Source: Acidimicrobiales bacterium (GTDB lineage: Bacteria; Actinomycetota; Acidimicrobiia; Acidimicrobiales; SHLQ01). Taken from it: DNA of 52,994 bases. Position numbers and translations under genes: made by a program. The stretch covers positions 84,657 to 137,650 of the forward strand of contig JAHDEJ010000011.1 in the NCBI GenBank assembly GCA_020628865.1. Direction: 5' to 3'. Positions 19,142 through 26,865 of the stretch are shown piece after piece. The first letter of the stretch is position 1. Every line of letters begins with the position of its first letter. The notes below the pieces were generated by a model. The model was not told where the DNA came from. It worked only from the letters and a program-made list of their open reading frames with translations, and did not search any database.

Positions 19142-19147
19142 TATACT
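19142..19147 (+). promoter_or_regulatory. Probable -10 element (TATACT) of tRNA-Pro
   Basis: TATACT lies twelve bases before the mature 5' end of the tRNA, where a sigma-70-type -10 box is expected. A poor -35 match (TTCGGG) lies at 19118-19123 with an 18-base spacer. In this GC-rich context such an AT-rich hexamer stands out. Confidence 0.6.
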
Positions 19148-19158
19148 CGTCCAAGCCA

Positions 19159-19235
19159 CGGGCAGTGGCGCAGGTTGGTAGCGCGCCTCGTTCGGGACGA
19201 GGAGGTCGGAGGTTCAAATCCTCTCTGCCCGACCA
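19159..19235 (+). tRNA. tRNA-Pro (anticodon CGG)
   Basis: 77 bases folding into a full cloverleaf. The acceptor stem CGGGCAG pairs with CTGCCCG, and the discriminator A is followed by an encoded CCA. D-arm GCGC...GCGC; anticodon stem CCTCG/CGAGG with loop TTCGGGA, anticodon CGG reading codon CCG; T-arm GAGG TTCAAAT CCTC. The first base C1 paired with G72 is typical of bacterial tRNA-Pro, and the whole is very like E. coli proK. Confidence 0.97.
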
Positions 19236-19249
19236 TTTGGTCCATGTTG

Positions 19250-19283
19250 AACCGTGCGCCCAGCGCACGGTTCTTCTGCTTTT
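19250..19283 (+). terminator. Intrinsic terminator after tRNA-Pro
   Basis: Ten-base inverted repeat AACCGTGCGC (19250-19259) and GCGCACGGTT (19263-19272), followed by the T-rich tract CTTCTGCTTTT. It begins 15 bases after the tRNA CCA end. Confidence 0.85.
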
Positions 19284-19307
19284 CCCACAGGTCGGCTGGC
19301 GCACTGC

Positions 19308-19371
19308 GGGTGAAGGGGTCGCGTCTCACTTTCACCCAACCGGGTGAAGGGGTCGCGTCTCACTTTCACCC
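19308..19371. repeat. Two tandem copies of a 30-bp intergenic repeat
   Basis: Copies at 19308-19337 and 19342-19371 are identical over 30 bases and separated by four bases. Each copy starts with GGGTGAA and ends with TTCACCC, so each can form a seven-base-pair stem with a 16-base loop containing GGGGTCGCGTCTCACT. The block lies between the tRNA terminator and the rsgA leader, in DNA without a credible gene. Two copies four bases apart do not make a CRISPR; a REP-like or protein-binding element is more likely. Confidence 0.85.
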
Positions 19372-19479
19372 GACGACACGGTGGCCGCACGTGGCGCGCC
19401 CGATTGACGAACGGAGGCGCTGCTAGGGTCAACTCGAGCGACAAGGGCCCTCACGGCCACGAAGAAGGAGGTGACGTTG

Positions 19480-19521
19480 ATGACTGCAACCACGAGCATC
19501 CGTTACCTCGCGCGGCGCTGA
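19480..19521 (+). CDS. Possible 13-residue leader peptide upstream of rsgA
   Basis: ATG at 19480 opens a 13-codon frame, MTATTSIRYLARR, ending TGA at 19519-19521. It is preceded by AAGGAGGTGA at 19465-19474, a perfect match to the anti-Shine-Dalgarno, with a five-base spacer. This is the best ribosome binding site noticed in the window, so translation is likely. The rsgA start lies 70 bases downstream. The peptide has three arginines and three threonines. It could be an attenuator leader or a remnant; conservation would decide. It is too short for homology judgement. Confidence 0.45.
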   Translation: MTATTSIRYLARR

Positions 19522-19591
19522 CGCTGCGCAACTGACCGGCCTCCAGCGCCGGCACTTCCATCACCACCCTTCTTCTCATCGAGGTTTCACC

Positions 19592-20650
19592 TTGTCTTCT
19601 CCTGTCTTCGGGGCCGGCTCACCGCCGGACCTCCCACACCCGCTCCTCGCACTCGGCTGGTCCGATCGTTGGGACGCCCATCTCCATGACCATCCCGACG
19701 GCACACCGGGGAGGGTGCTTCGCCACGATGGGCGCACCGTCTTCGTTGCGTTCGGCGACCGCAACGAGCACGTCCCACTCCGGCCGGCCACCCCACCTCT
19801 GGCAGTGGGCGACTGGATCGTCGAACGTGGCGGACTCGTCGACGCTGTTCTCACGCGGTCGTCGGCCCTTCGCCGTCGCGATCCTTCCAGCGGCGGTGAA
19901 CAGCTCATCGCTGCGAACATCGACCTCGTCGGCATCGTCTGCGGACTCGATCGTCCGGTCAACGTTGGTCGCATTCAACGGTTCACGTCGCTGGCGTGGG
20001 ACGCTGGAGCGACCCCGCTGGTCATCCTCAACAAGGCCGACCTCGTTCCCGACCCGACCGAAGCCGCCGCGGAGATCCTCGACCACGATCCGTTCGCGGA
20101 GGTGGTTGCGGTCTCCTCGACAACAACGATTGGGGTGGAGCCGCTGTTGGAACGGTGCCGCCACCAGACGCTCGTTCTCGTCGGAGAGTCGGGCGCGGGA
20201 AAGTCGACCCTCACCAACGCGCTGGCCGGACTCGACATTGCCGACACCGGTCGCGTCCGCCACGGCGACAACAAGGGCCGTCACACCACGACGGCCCGTC
20301 AGCTGCACGTGCTCGGCGACAGCTGCTGTCTGATCGACACGCCGGGGGTCCGGGAGGTCGGGCTGGTCACCGACACCGACACGATCGACGAAGGATTCGC
20401 CGACATAGCCGAGCTCGCGGCGGACTGTCGATTCTCGGACTGCGGGCACGCGTCGGAGCCGGGCTGTGCGATTCGAGCAGCGATCGAGTCGGGTGTGCTC
20501 AGCGAGGATCGCCTCAGCGCCTGGGACAAGTTGCGCCGCGAGGCCGCCTACGAGCAGCGGCGCAGCGATGTGGCTGCGCGCCGCAGTCTCGATCGGTCGC
20601 GGGGAAGAATGTACCGGGCGGCGACGAAGGCACGGAAGGAGCGGGACTGA
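19592..20650 (+). CDS. rsgA: Ribosome small-subunit-dependent GTPase A
   Basis: 352 residues. RsgA is a circularly permuted GTPase that checks late 30S maturation. The permuted motif order is visible: G4 NKADLV at about 147, then G1 GESGAGKST at about 198, then G3 DTPGV. An OB-fold domain precedes (PLAVGDWIVER). The C-terminal zinc knuckle is complete: CRFSDCGHASEPGC. The start is TTG at 19592, chosen because GAGG lies seven bases before it at 19581-19584 and no other in-frame start upstream fits. A possible short leader ORF and a tandem repeat precede it. Confidence 0.95.
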   Translation: MSSPVFGAGSPPDLPHPLLALGWSDRWDAHLHDHPDGTPGRVLRHDGRTVFVAFGDRNEHVPLRPATPPLAVGDWIVERGGLVDAVLTRSSALRRRDPSSGGEQLIAANIDLVGIVCGLDRPVNVGRIQRFTSLAWDAGATPLVILNKADLVPDPTEAAAEILDHDPFAEVVAVSSTTTIGVEPLLERCRHQTLVLVGESGAGKSTLTNALAGLDIADTGRVRHGDNKGRHTTTARQLHVLGDSCCLIDTPGVREVGLVTDTDTIDEGFADIAELAADCRFSDCGHASEPGCAIRAAIESGVLSEDRLSAWDKLRREAAYEQRRSDVAARRSLDRSRGRMYRAATKARKERD

Positions 20651-20673
20651 CCCTCGCTGCTAGACAGGGGCGC

Positions 20674-21087
20674 ATGGAGACCCTCGACGTCATCAACCGG
20701 TACTACGAGCTGCTGGCTGCCCGAGACCGCGATGGGCTGGTTGCGTTGTTTGCCGACGAGTTCAAGGTCACGTACCACGCCCAGCCGGACGCGTTTCCGT
20801 GGAGCGGGGTGTTCGAGGGCGTCGAGGGATTCGACCGATTCCTCGCGGTCATCGGTGAACATCTGGAGATCGTCGAGGTGGTGCAGACCGCAACGATCGC
20901 CGACGAGGCACGGGTCGTCGTGCAGTGCGCGGGCCACTGGCGGGTGAAGGCGAACGGTGCCGACGTGAAGGGTGGGATGGTCAACGTGTTCACGGTCGCC
21001 GACGGCCAGATCTCCCACTACGAAGTGCATGCCGACACCCACGCGTTCGCCACCGCACTGGCCGGACTTCCGCTCGAGGGGCTCTGA
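20674..21087 (+). CDS. NTF2/SnoaL-like protein
   Basis: 137 residues with the alpha+beta cone pattern of the SnoaL-like NTF2 superfamily: an N-terminal helix VINRYYELLAARDRDGLVALFADEF, then GVFEGVEGFDRFLAVI, and beta strands ending in NVFTVADGQISHYEVHAD. Family members are small ketosteroid-isomerase-like enzymes or binding proteins; no catalytic residue can be assigned. It begins 23 bases after the rsgA stop, so may be cotranscribed. The last codons and stop lie within a strong terminator stem. Confidence 0.8.
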   Translation: METLDVINRYYELLAARDRDGLVALFADEFKVTYHAQPDAFPWSGVFEGVEGFDRFLAVIGEHLEIVEVVQTATIADEARVVVQCAGHWRVKANGADVKGGMVNVFTVADGQISHYEVHADTHAFATALAGLPLEGL

Positions 21088-21121
21088 CCCCTGGAGCGCT
21101 TCAGGGGTCAGAGCCCTTTTT
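21080..21121 (+). terminator. Strong intrinsic terminator shared by two convergent genes
   Basis: A 14-base perfect stem (21080-21093 with 21102-21115), eight-base loop, then CTTTTTTG. It terminates the NTF2-like gene and also lies across the stop of the convergent Amt-like gene. Both stop codons are inside the stem arms: each gene ends in GGG CTC TGA read from its own strand. A U-run is present only in the plus direction. Confidence 0.92.
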
Positions 21122-22358
21122 GTTCCGAGACGCTGAGGCCGACGAGCTCTTCGTCGTCGGAGAGGCGGAGAAGGCCGACGAGACCCAAGAGCCCGAACAC
21201 GGCGGCGCCGGCGACGATGCCCCACGAACTGAGGATGACGGCACCCACCAGCTGGGCGACGAGCTGATCGCCGCCGCCCCCATAAACAAAACCCGCCTGC
21301 ACCGCAGATCCGTCCTGTGCGAACACGCCAACCGCCAGCAGGCCCCACAGCCCGGCGGCGCCGAACAGCGCAACCGCACCCAACGGATCGTCGACCCGGG
21401 ACCGTTCGAGCCCGACCACGACCAGGATCGCCAGGCCACCGGCCACGGCGCCGACGACGACCGCCCAGAGTGGCGCGATGGCGTGTGGTGCCGCCATCGC
21501 CACCAGCCCGGCCACCAGACCCCGCATGGCGCTCAACGCGCCGGCGCGTCCGCTCCGGCGCCAGGACACCAGCATCGCGACGACTGCGCCAACGGCCGAT
21601 GAAAGCATCATCGCAAGGATCACCTCGCCGAGCTGTGCGGTGTCTTCGCGGTGCAAGCCGACCGTGAGACCCATCCAGCCCACCATGAAGACGAACGCTC
21701 CGACGATTGCGACAGGGATCGACCGGCCGGGAATGACGCGAGCTCGTCCGGTCGGCCCGAACCGGCCGAGCCGCGGGCCGACGAGCATCGAGCCGGTGAG
21801 GCCGACCCATCCGGCCAGGACCGCGATCACGCCGGTCCCCGTCTCGTCGACGAATCCAGCGCCGTCGAGGTCGACTGCCGCGATGACCCCCGGCCCCCAT
21901 GCCGCCCGAGCCGCAAGCGGAAAGACGACCATCGCCAGGAGCGCCGCCGCAATCGCGTGGCCGCTCACCTTCGTTCGTTCCGCCAGCGGTGCGAGGGCAA
22001 CCCCAACGAACAGCACGGCTGCGGCCAGATGCAGCATCAGCCAACCGCCGATCGAGGTACCGGAGAAGCGTTCGAGACGCGCCTGCAGATCCACTGCGTC
22101 GAGCCCGTACCAGTCGGTCCCGAATCCGCCGTCGCCGGGACCGAATCCGATCGCGAATCCGACCAAGCTGAATCCCAGCGCGGCGGCCGCGAACTGGGCC
22201 ACGAATCGGGCCGCGCCCGTCGACACGCTGCGGGCCCGAGTCACGCCCTGCATCATGACGATGAGGCCGATGCTCGCAAACAGCACCGCGGCCGTGGCGG
22301 CGACGACCCGAAGATCGCCAAGATCCGTTGAATTCACAACATAAATTAACCATTCCAA
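21108..22358 (-). CDS. Amt/Rh-family ammonium-transporter homologue lacking both pore histidines
   Basis: 416 residues, about eleven membrane helices. Family landmarks align without gaps: DETGTGVIAVLAGWVGLTGS against the AmtB segment DFAGGTVVHINAAIAGLVGA, IPGRSIPVAIVGAFVFMVGW, and VDDPLGAVALFGAAG against VDDPCDVFGVHGVCG. D171 (AmtB D160) and D323-D324 are kept, but the twin pore histidines H168 and H318 of AmtB are A179 and F332 here. The C-terminal tail LSDDEELVGLSVSEQ recalls the Amt regulatory tail. Ammonium conduction is therefore doubtful; a sensor role is possible. The TTG at 22358 and a GTG at 22337 are both possible starts. It is divergent from the c-di-GMP gene. No glnK follows. Confidence 0.85.
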   Translation of the reverse strand: MEWLIYVVNSTDLGDLRVVAATAAVLFASIGLIVMMQGVTRARSVSTGAARFVAQFAAAALGFSLVGFAIGFGPGDGGFGTDWYGLDAVDLQARLERFSGTSIGGWLMLHLAAAVLFVGVALAPLAERTKVSGHAIAAALLAMVVFPLAARAAWGPGVIAAVDLDGAGFVDETGTGVIAVLAGWVGLTGSMLVGPRLGRFGPTGRARVIPGRSIPVAIVGAFVFMVGWMGLTVGLHREDTAQLGEVILAMMLSSAVGAVVAMLVSWRRSGRAGALSAMRGLVAGLVAMAAPHAIAPLWAVVVGAVAGGLAILVVVGLERSRVDDPLGAVALFGAAGLWGLLAVGVFAQDGSAVQAGFVYGGGGDQLVAQLVGAVILSSWGIVAGAAVFGLLGLVGLLRLSDDEELVGLSVSEQKGL

Positions 22359-22417
22359 GGGCCGTATGGCCCAGACGGCGTCGTCAAGAAAACCCGGACT
22401 GTGCCGAATATGACAAT

Positions 22418-25400
22418 GTGTTGAAGCGGAGTTTTCGGGGGCGACGAGATTCGTCGTCGGAGCGACCCCGCACGAGCCTGCTCCGGCGGATCTCCATCGG
22501 GCCCCGCCTGTGGCTGTTCCTCGCCCTCCCGGCAGCCGTACTCGTTGCCCTCATCGGGCTACTCGTCTGGACGGACGTCGAGACAACGGATGAGCTCCGC
22601 GGCTTCACGGACAACACGGCGAATGTGACCGCCCTCGTGGAGGCGCGCCAGATCGTGCAGGACGAGCGACACGAACTGCTCCGACCCGACTCGATCGAGG
22701 CAACCCGGCCGCTCTTCCTGGACTGGCGCGGCGGCCCCGACTCGTTCGAAGGCTCCTTCCCGACCCGAGCTCAGCAGGTGCTCGGCGAAGCCAACCTCTC
22801 CATCGATCCCAACGCACAGGTGACCATCGCCCGAGCGCTGCACGCATCCGGCCAGTCGATCGAAGCGGCCGACCGCTACACGGCCATCGTCGAAGCGATC
22901 GACCGTGCCATCAGCCGGGAACTGCTCGACTCGCCGATCGGCGACATCGACCGGCGGAGCGACGCGCTCCTCGCCCTCATGGTGGCCAACGAAGCCATGC
23001 TCCTCGAAGACCTCGAAATTCGTCTCGGCGAAGCTGACCCGCTCACGGTTGCCCGTCTCCACGCCGTCGAATTGTCGAGCCTCGATCGCTTCGCACGTGA
23101 CGCGAGCCCGGCCGGACACGCCACGCTGGAAACCCTCACGCTCACGCCCGAATGGGGCGACAGCGCCGTGCTCCGCTCGCAGCTGCTCGACCCGACGGTC
23201 GGCGAATTCAACGAGGGCGAGTGGGCGTTCAGCACCACGCTGCGTGTCAACGCTATGACGCAGCTGGTCTCGAGCGAAGCGACCGCACTTGGCTCTGCCA
23301 CCGATTCGCTCGCCGCTCGTGGCATCGATCGTCTGGTCTGGCTCGGCACCATCGTGGCGTCCGTTCTGATCATCGGATCGCTCGCCACCTTCGCCATTCG
23401 ACGCAGCATCGTGCAGCCGCTCCAACACATCGGCCAGGCGGCGAAGCGCCTGTCCCGCGGCGCTCCGGCAGACATCGACGATCACTCGCCTGATGAGATC
23501 GGCACGGTCTCGGAATCGATCTCCTCGCTGCACGACACGATGCACGCGCTGTGGTCGGACATCGACGAGATCTCGAAGGCCATGGCCGAGGGCGACTTCC
23601 AGAAGCGCCTCGACACGACCGGGCTCGAAGGCGACTGGCTCCAGCTTGCGGAGACCATGAACGCCACGCTCGCCACCGGCGAAGCCCACAACGCCTCGGT
23701 CGAGGCGGAGCTCATCCGCCGAGACGTCCTTACCGAGATCGCCGGCGCGGCCCTGCTGGCCGAGAACGCAACCGAACTCACCGACGTCGTCCTCCACAAC
23801 CTGCCCGGCGCCGTTCCGGGATCCCGCGCTCACCTGCACCAACACCCGAGCGGACCACCCCTCTACCACCTCGGCGTCGACCTCGAACCGACGATCTCTG
23901 CGCTCGAGCTCCCGACCATCGCTGACCACGCCCAGCACGTGCAGTTGCGCGACGGTCATGGCGTGGCGAGCCTCGTCGAGTTCGGGCAGGGTCCGCCGGC
24001 CGTGCTCGTCCTCGCCTTCGGCAACCATGAGCCGGAAGACCTCGGCCCGCTGATCGGTCTCGTCGAAACGGCGTCCCGAGTGCTGGCCCAGGCGCATCGC
24101 CGCCAGGCGGCGGAATGGTCTGCCACCCACCACTTCGAACACGACGCGCTCACCGGTCTCCACAACGCGGCCGGCCTCACCCGCTGGCACGGCGAACACT
24201 CCGGGCGCAGCGACCGCTGGAGTGTCATCGGTGCGCAGCCGTTGCGCCTCGATGCGCTCGACAGCTCGTACGGCCGCGACGCCCGCAACACCCTTCTCAC
24301 GATCATCTCGCGTCGCCTGCGTCGCACGATCGGCGAGCATCAGGTGATCGCCCGCATCGGCGATCCGGAATTCGTCATCCTTGCGCCGCGTGTGCAGCTC
24401 ACCGATCAGATCGAACGAATCGTGCAGGCCTTTGCCCACCCGCTCGCGGTCGGCAGTGAGCTCGTTTCGGTCGACCTTGCCATCGGTGTCGCCGATGTGG
24501 AGGCCGACCTCGAACAGGCGATTGCGAACGCGGCGACCGCGTCGCGGCAGAACACCGGCCGCAGCACGTCGGTGGTGCACTTCGAGCAGAAGCATCGGGA
24601 GATCGCGGTCCGCCGAAACGAACTGCTCCGGTGGCTCGAGTCGGCGATCGAGGAGCGCAGCCTGGAGGTGCACTTCCAGCCGGTCGTGAACGCCGTGACG
24701 ACGGTTGCGGAGGGCTACGAATGCCTCATCCGCGGCCACCGAAACGGAACTCCGGTCTCACCGGCGGAGTTCATCCCGCTCGCCGAGGAGTCGAACCTCA
24801 TCGTGGACATCGGCGAGTTCACGCTCCGCGAAGCGTGTGCGGCGCTGCCATTCCTGCCGGGTGATGCGCCCTACGTCGCCGTCAACCTGTCGCCGGTTGA
24901 ACTCTCCGACACCGGGCTGATCCGACGGATCGACGCCATCCTCACCGAAACCGGCGTGGACCGCGCCCGCATCGTGTTCGAGGTGACCGAAGGCTCGGCG
25001 ACCAACGACACGGACATTGAACTCCTGCATCGCATCCGCGAACTGGGTGTGAAGATCGCCATCGACGACTTCGGAACCGGCCACTCCAGCCTCTCCTACC
25101 TCACGACGCTGCCGGCGCAGATCGTGAAGCTCGATCGGAGTCTCGTCACGCCAATCGTCAACGACCGGCTCTCGCGCACGGTCGTCGAGGGTGCGATCCG
25201 AATGGCGCACGACATCGGCATGAGCGTGATCGCCGAGGGTGTGGAGACGAACGAAGAACTGAATGCGCTCCGTCGCTTCCGGTGCGACCGGATCCAGGGT
25301 TGGTTGACCGGTCGGCCGGCGCCGCTCCGTGACCTCGTCGAGGTGGCCCAGCCTCACCCGCGAACCACCATCACGATTCCTGCAGATCCCAACGAACACG

Positions 25401-25420
25401 CCCGAGTGGAGCACCGCTGA
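22418..25420 (+). CDS. Membrane c-di-GMP phosphodiesterase: sensor, HAMP, degenerate GGDEF, EAL
   Basis: 1000 residues from the GTG at 22418. TM1 at 31-53, a 250-residue helical extracytoplasmic domain (54-303, somewhat like NIT-type sensors with VQDERHELL), TM2 305-327, HAMP about 328-385, a possible GAF-like region 430-560. GGDEF domain at 572-715: the active-site motif reads GDPEF (648-652), so it is not a cyclase. EAL domain at 735-975 keeps the catalytic set: E768-C-L, N823, E855, D883-D884, K904, E940, Q960. The protein should thus degrade c-di-GMP in response to an outside signal. The start is uncertain: a TTG at 22328 would add 30 residues. Its stop overlaps the ATG of the solute-binding lipoprotein gene. 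Confidence 0.92.
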   Translation: MLKRSFRGRRDSSSERPRTSLLRRISIGPRLWLFLALPAAVLVALIGLLVWTDVETTDELRGFTDNTANVTALVEARQIVQDERHELLRPDSIEATRPLFLDWRGGPDSFEGSFPTRAQQVLGEANLSIDPNAQVTIARALHASGQSIEAADRYTAIVEAIDRAISRELLDSPIGDIDRRSDALLALMVANEAMLLEDLEIRLGEADPLTVARLHAVELSSLDRFARDASPAGHATLETLTLTPEWGDSAVLRSQLLDPTVGEFNEGEWAFSTTLRVNAMTQLVSSEATALGSATDSLAARGIDRLVWLGTIVASVLIIGSLATFAIRRSIVQPLQHIGQAAKRLSRGAPADIDDHSPDEIGTVSESISSLHDTMHALWSDIDEISKAMAEGDFQKRLDTTGLEGDWLQLAETMNATLATGEAHNASVEAELIRRDVLTEIAGAALLAENATELTDVVLHNLPGAVPGSRAHLHQHPSGPPLYHLGVDLEPTISALELPTIADHAQHVQLRDGHGVASLVEFGQGPPAVLVLAFGNHEPEDLGPLIGLVETASRVLAQAHRRQAAEWSATHHFEHDALTGLHNAAGLTRWHGEHSGRSDRWSVIGAQPLRLDALDSSYGRDARNTLLTIISRRLRRTIGEHQVIARIGDPEFVILAPRVQLTDQIERIVQAFAHPLAVGSELVSVDLAIGVADVEADLEQAIANAATASRQNTGRSTSVVHFEQKHREIAVRRNELLRWLESAIEERSLEVHFQPVVNAVTTVAEGYECLIRGHRNGTPVSPAEFIPLAEESNLIVDIGEFTLREACAALPFLPGDAPYVAVNLSPVELSDTGLIRRIDAILTETGVDRARIVFEVTEGSATNDTDIELLHRIRELGVKIAIDDFGTGHSSLSYLTTLPAQIVKLDRSLVTPIVNDRLSRTVVEGAIRMAHDIGMSVIAEGVETNEELNALRRFRCDRIQGWLTGRPAPLRDLVEVAQPHPRTTITIPADPNEHARVEHR

Positions 25421-26751
25421 TGCGCGTCCGCTTGCTCAGCCTGCTCATCATGTTCGGCCTGCTGGCCGGTTCCTGCGGAGCGGTTCGCCCCGAACCGCTT
25501 GCCTTCGTGGACGAAGACGCTCGCCCCGGCCAATCGGTGCTGACGGTGGCGACGTGGGATGCGACCGCCCTCACTCCCGCAATCGAAGCCTGGGAAGCCG
25601 AGCACCCGACGGCCCGCGTCGTCGTGAAGATTCTTCCGTTCGACGACCACCACGCAGATGCCCTCGACCCCGGAACCGCAGCGGCGGACGTGATCGCCAT
25701 CGACGCCCGCTACGGCGCCGACTTCCGCAACCGAACCGACCTGTTCGCCGATCAGTCGGCCGCACTTGACACGATCGAGGCGGCCCCGGACTGGCGCGCT
25801 GCCGAAGGCGTCGCCGACGACGGCACCGTGACCTCGATCGCAATCGACACCGGCAGTCTGGCCCTCGCCGTCCGAGCCGACCTGCTGCAGGAAGTGGACG
25901 ATCCGGAGTCGGGGGGCACCCTCGCCCGAGCGATCGAGTCGGTCTCCACCTGGTGCGACCTCATCGAACTCGGCGATGTGTACTCCGAGTCGACCGGCCG
26001 GGCGTTCCTCCCGGCGGCGTCAGACGTGTTCGAAATCGTGCTCCGTCAGTCCGGCGGATCGTTCGTCGACACCGATGGCACTCGGGTTCACGAGACCAGT
26101 GCCGACGTGCAGCACGCCTGGGAAACGGCCATGCTCACCATCGGCGCACCCCCGGCGGAGCGCCAGTTCGACCACCCGTGCCCGACGTTGGGGACGACCA
26201 AACGGATCACCGCCGCTCGTTCGGCGCTGACCGCCTCGTGGGACGTCGCCATCGGCACCGGTGAGGTCGCCGCGGTTCCGGCCCCGTCCTGGATGCTCGA
26301 GCGGATCCGCACCGTCGCCCCGACCACCGCTGGCTCGTGGACGCTCCTACCGGTCCCCGGCGGGCCGGTCTCCATCGGTGGAACCTCGCTGGCGGTCAGC
26401 GCCAGCACCGAACATGACGCACTCGCCCGGGACCTGATCGAACACCTCGCCCGCCCAACGAGCCAGAGCACGACCTTCCGCGAGTTCGGAAACCTCCCGG
26501 CGTCGGCCGCCAGGTACGAGGTTCCCGCCGTGCTGGACCATCGCGAGCCCTTCTTCGACGACACGCCGATCGGCGAGCGGTACATCGATGCAATCGCCGG
26601 CCTGATACCCGCCGCCTCCGCCCCGCAGGACCAGGAGATCATGCAGGAATTCCGGGCCGCGGTCGCCCGCGTCGACGCCGGCACCCAGACCCCGGCGGAG
26701 GCCTGGTCCGAGGCGCTCTGGCGAATCGACCTGCTGCTCGACGACGCCTGA
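25420..26751 (+). CDS. Orphan extracellular solute-binding lipoprotein
   Basis: 443 residues. Signal peptide with lipoprotein cysteine C19 (FGLLAGSCG; the -3 residue Ala is slightly atypical). The mature part begins with a strand-helix pattern VLTVATWDATALTPAIEAWEAEHPTA, typical of type 1 ABC solute-binding proteins for sugars, and continues with the two-lobe pattern to the C-terminus. There are no permease or ATPase genes; instead the ATG overlaps the stop of the EAL-domain sensor gene (TGATG at 25418-25422). This suggests the protein presents a ligand to the sensor rather than serving transport. Ligand unknown. Confidence 0.88.
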   Translation: MRVRLLSLLIMFGLLAGSCGAVRPEPLAFVDEDARPGQSVLTVATWDATALTPAIEAWEAEHPTARVVVKILPFDDHHADALDPGTAAADVIAIDARYGADFRNRTDLFADQSAALDTIEAAPDWRAAEGVADDGTVTSIAIDTGSLALAVRADLLQEVDDPESGGTLARAIESVSTWCDLIELGDVYSESTGRAFLPAASDVFEIVLRQSGGSFVDTDGTRVHETSADVQHAWETAMLTIGAPPAERQFDHPCPTLGTTKRITAARSALTASWDVAIGTGEVAAVPAPSWMLERIRTVAPTTAGSWTLLPVPGGPVSIGGTSLAVSASTEHDALARDLIEHLARPTSQSTTFREFGNLPASAARYEVPAVLDHREPFFDDTPIGERYIDAIAGLIPAASAPQDQEIMQEFRAAVARVDAGTQTPAEAWSEALWRIDLLLDDA

Positions 26752-26865
26752 CCGGACGACGCACGGAAACGCCGCCCGACACCACGAGCGACACGCGAAG
26801 AACAACGCGCTTTTTGGTCGCTGCGTTGCGGTCGTTCCGGTTGTGAAGAACTACGCTTCCCAACC

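Noticed and set aside
19308-19371. CRISPR-like repeat pair
   Set aside because: Only two copies with a four-base gap and no cas genes; a CRISPR needs spacers of roughly 25-50 bases.
19034-19444. Several short frames over the tRNA-Pro and the tandem repeat
   Set aside because: They cross the tRNA gene or the repeat and have no ribosome binding site or family resemblance.
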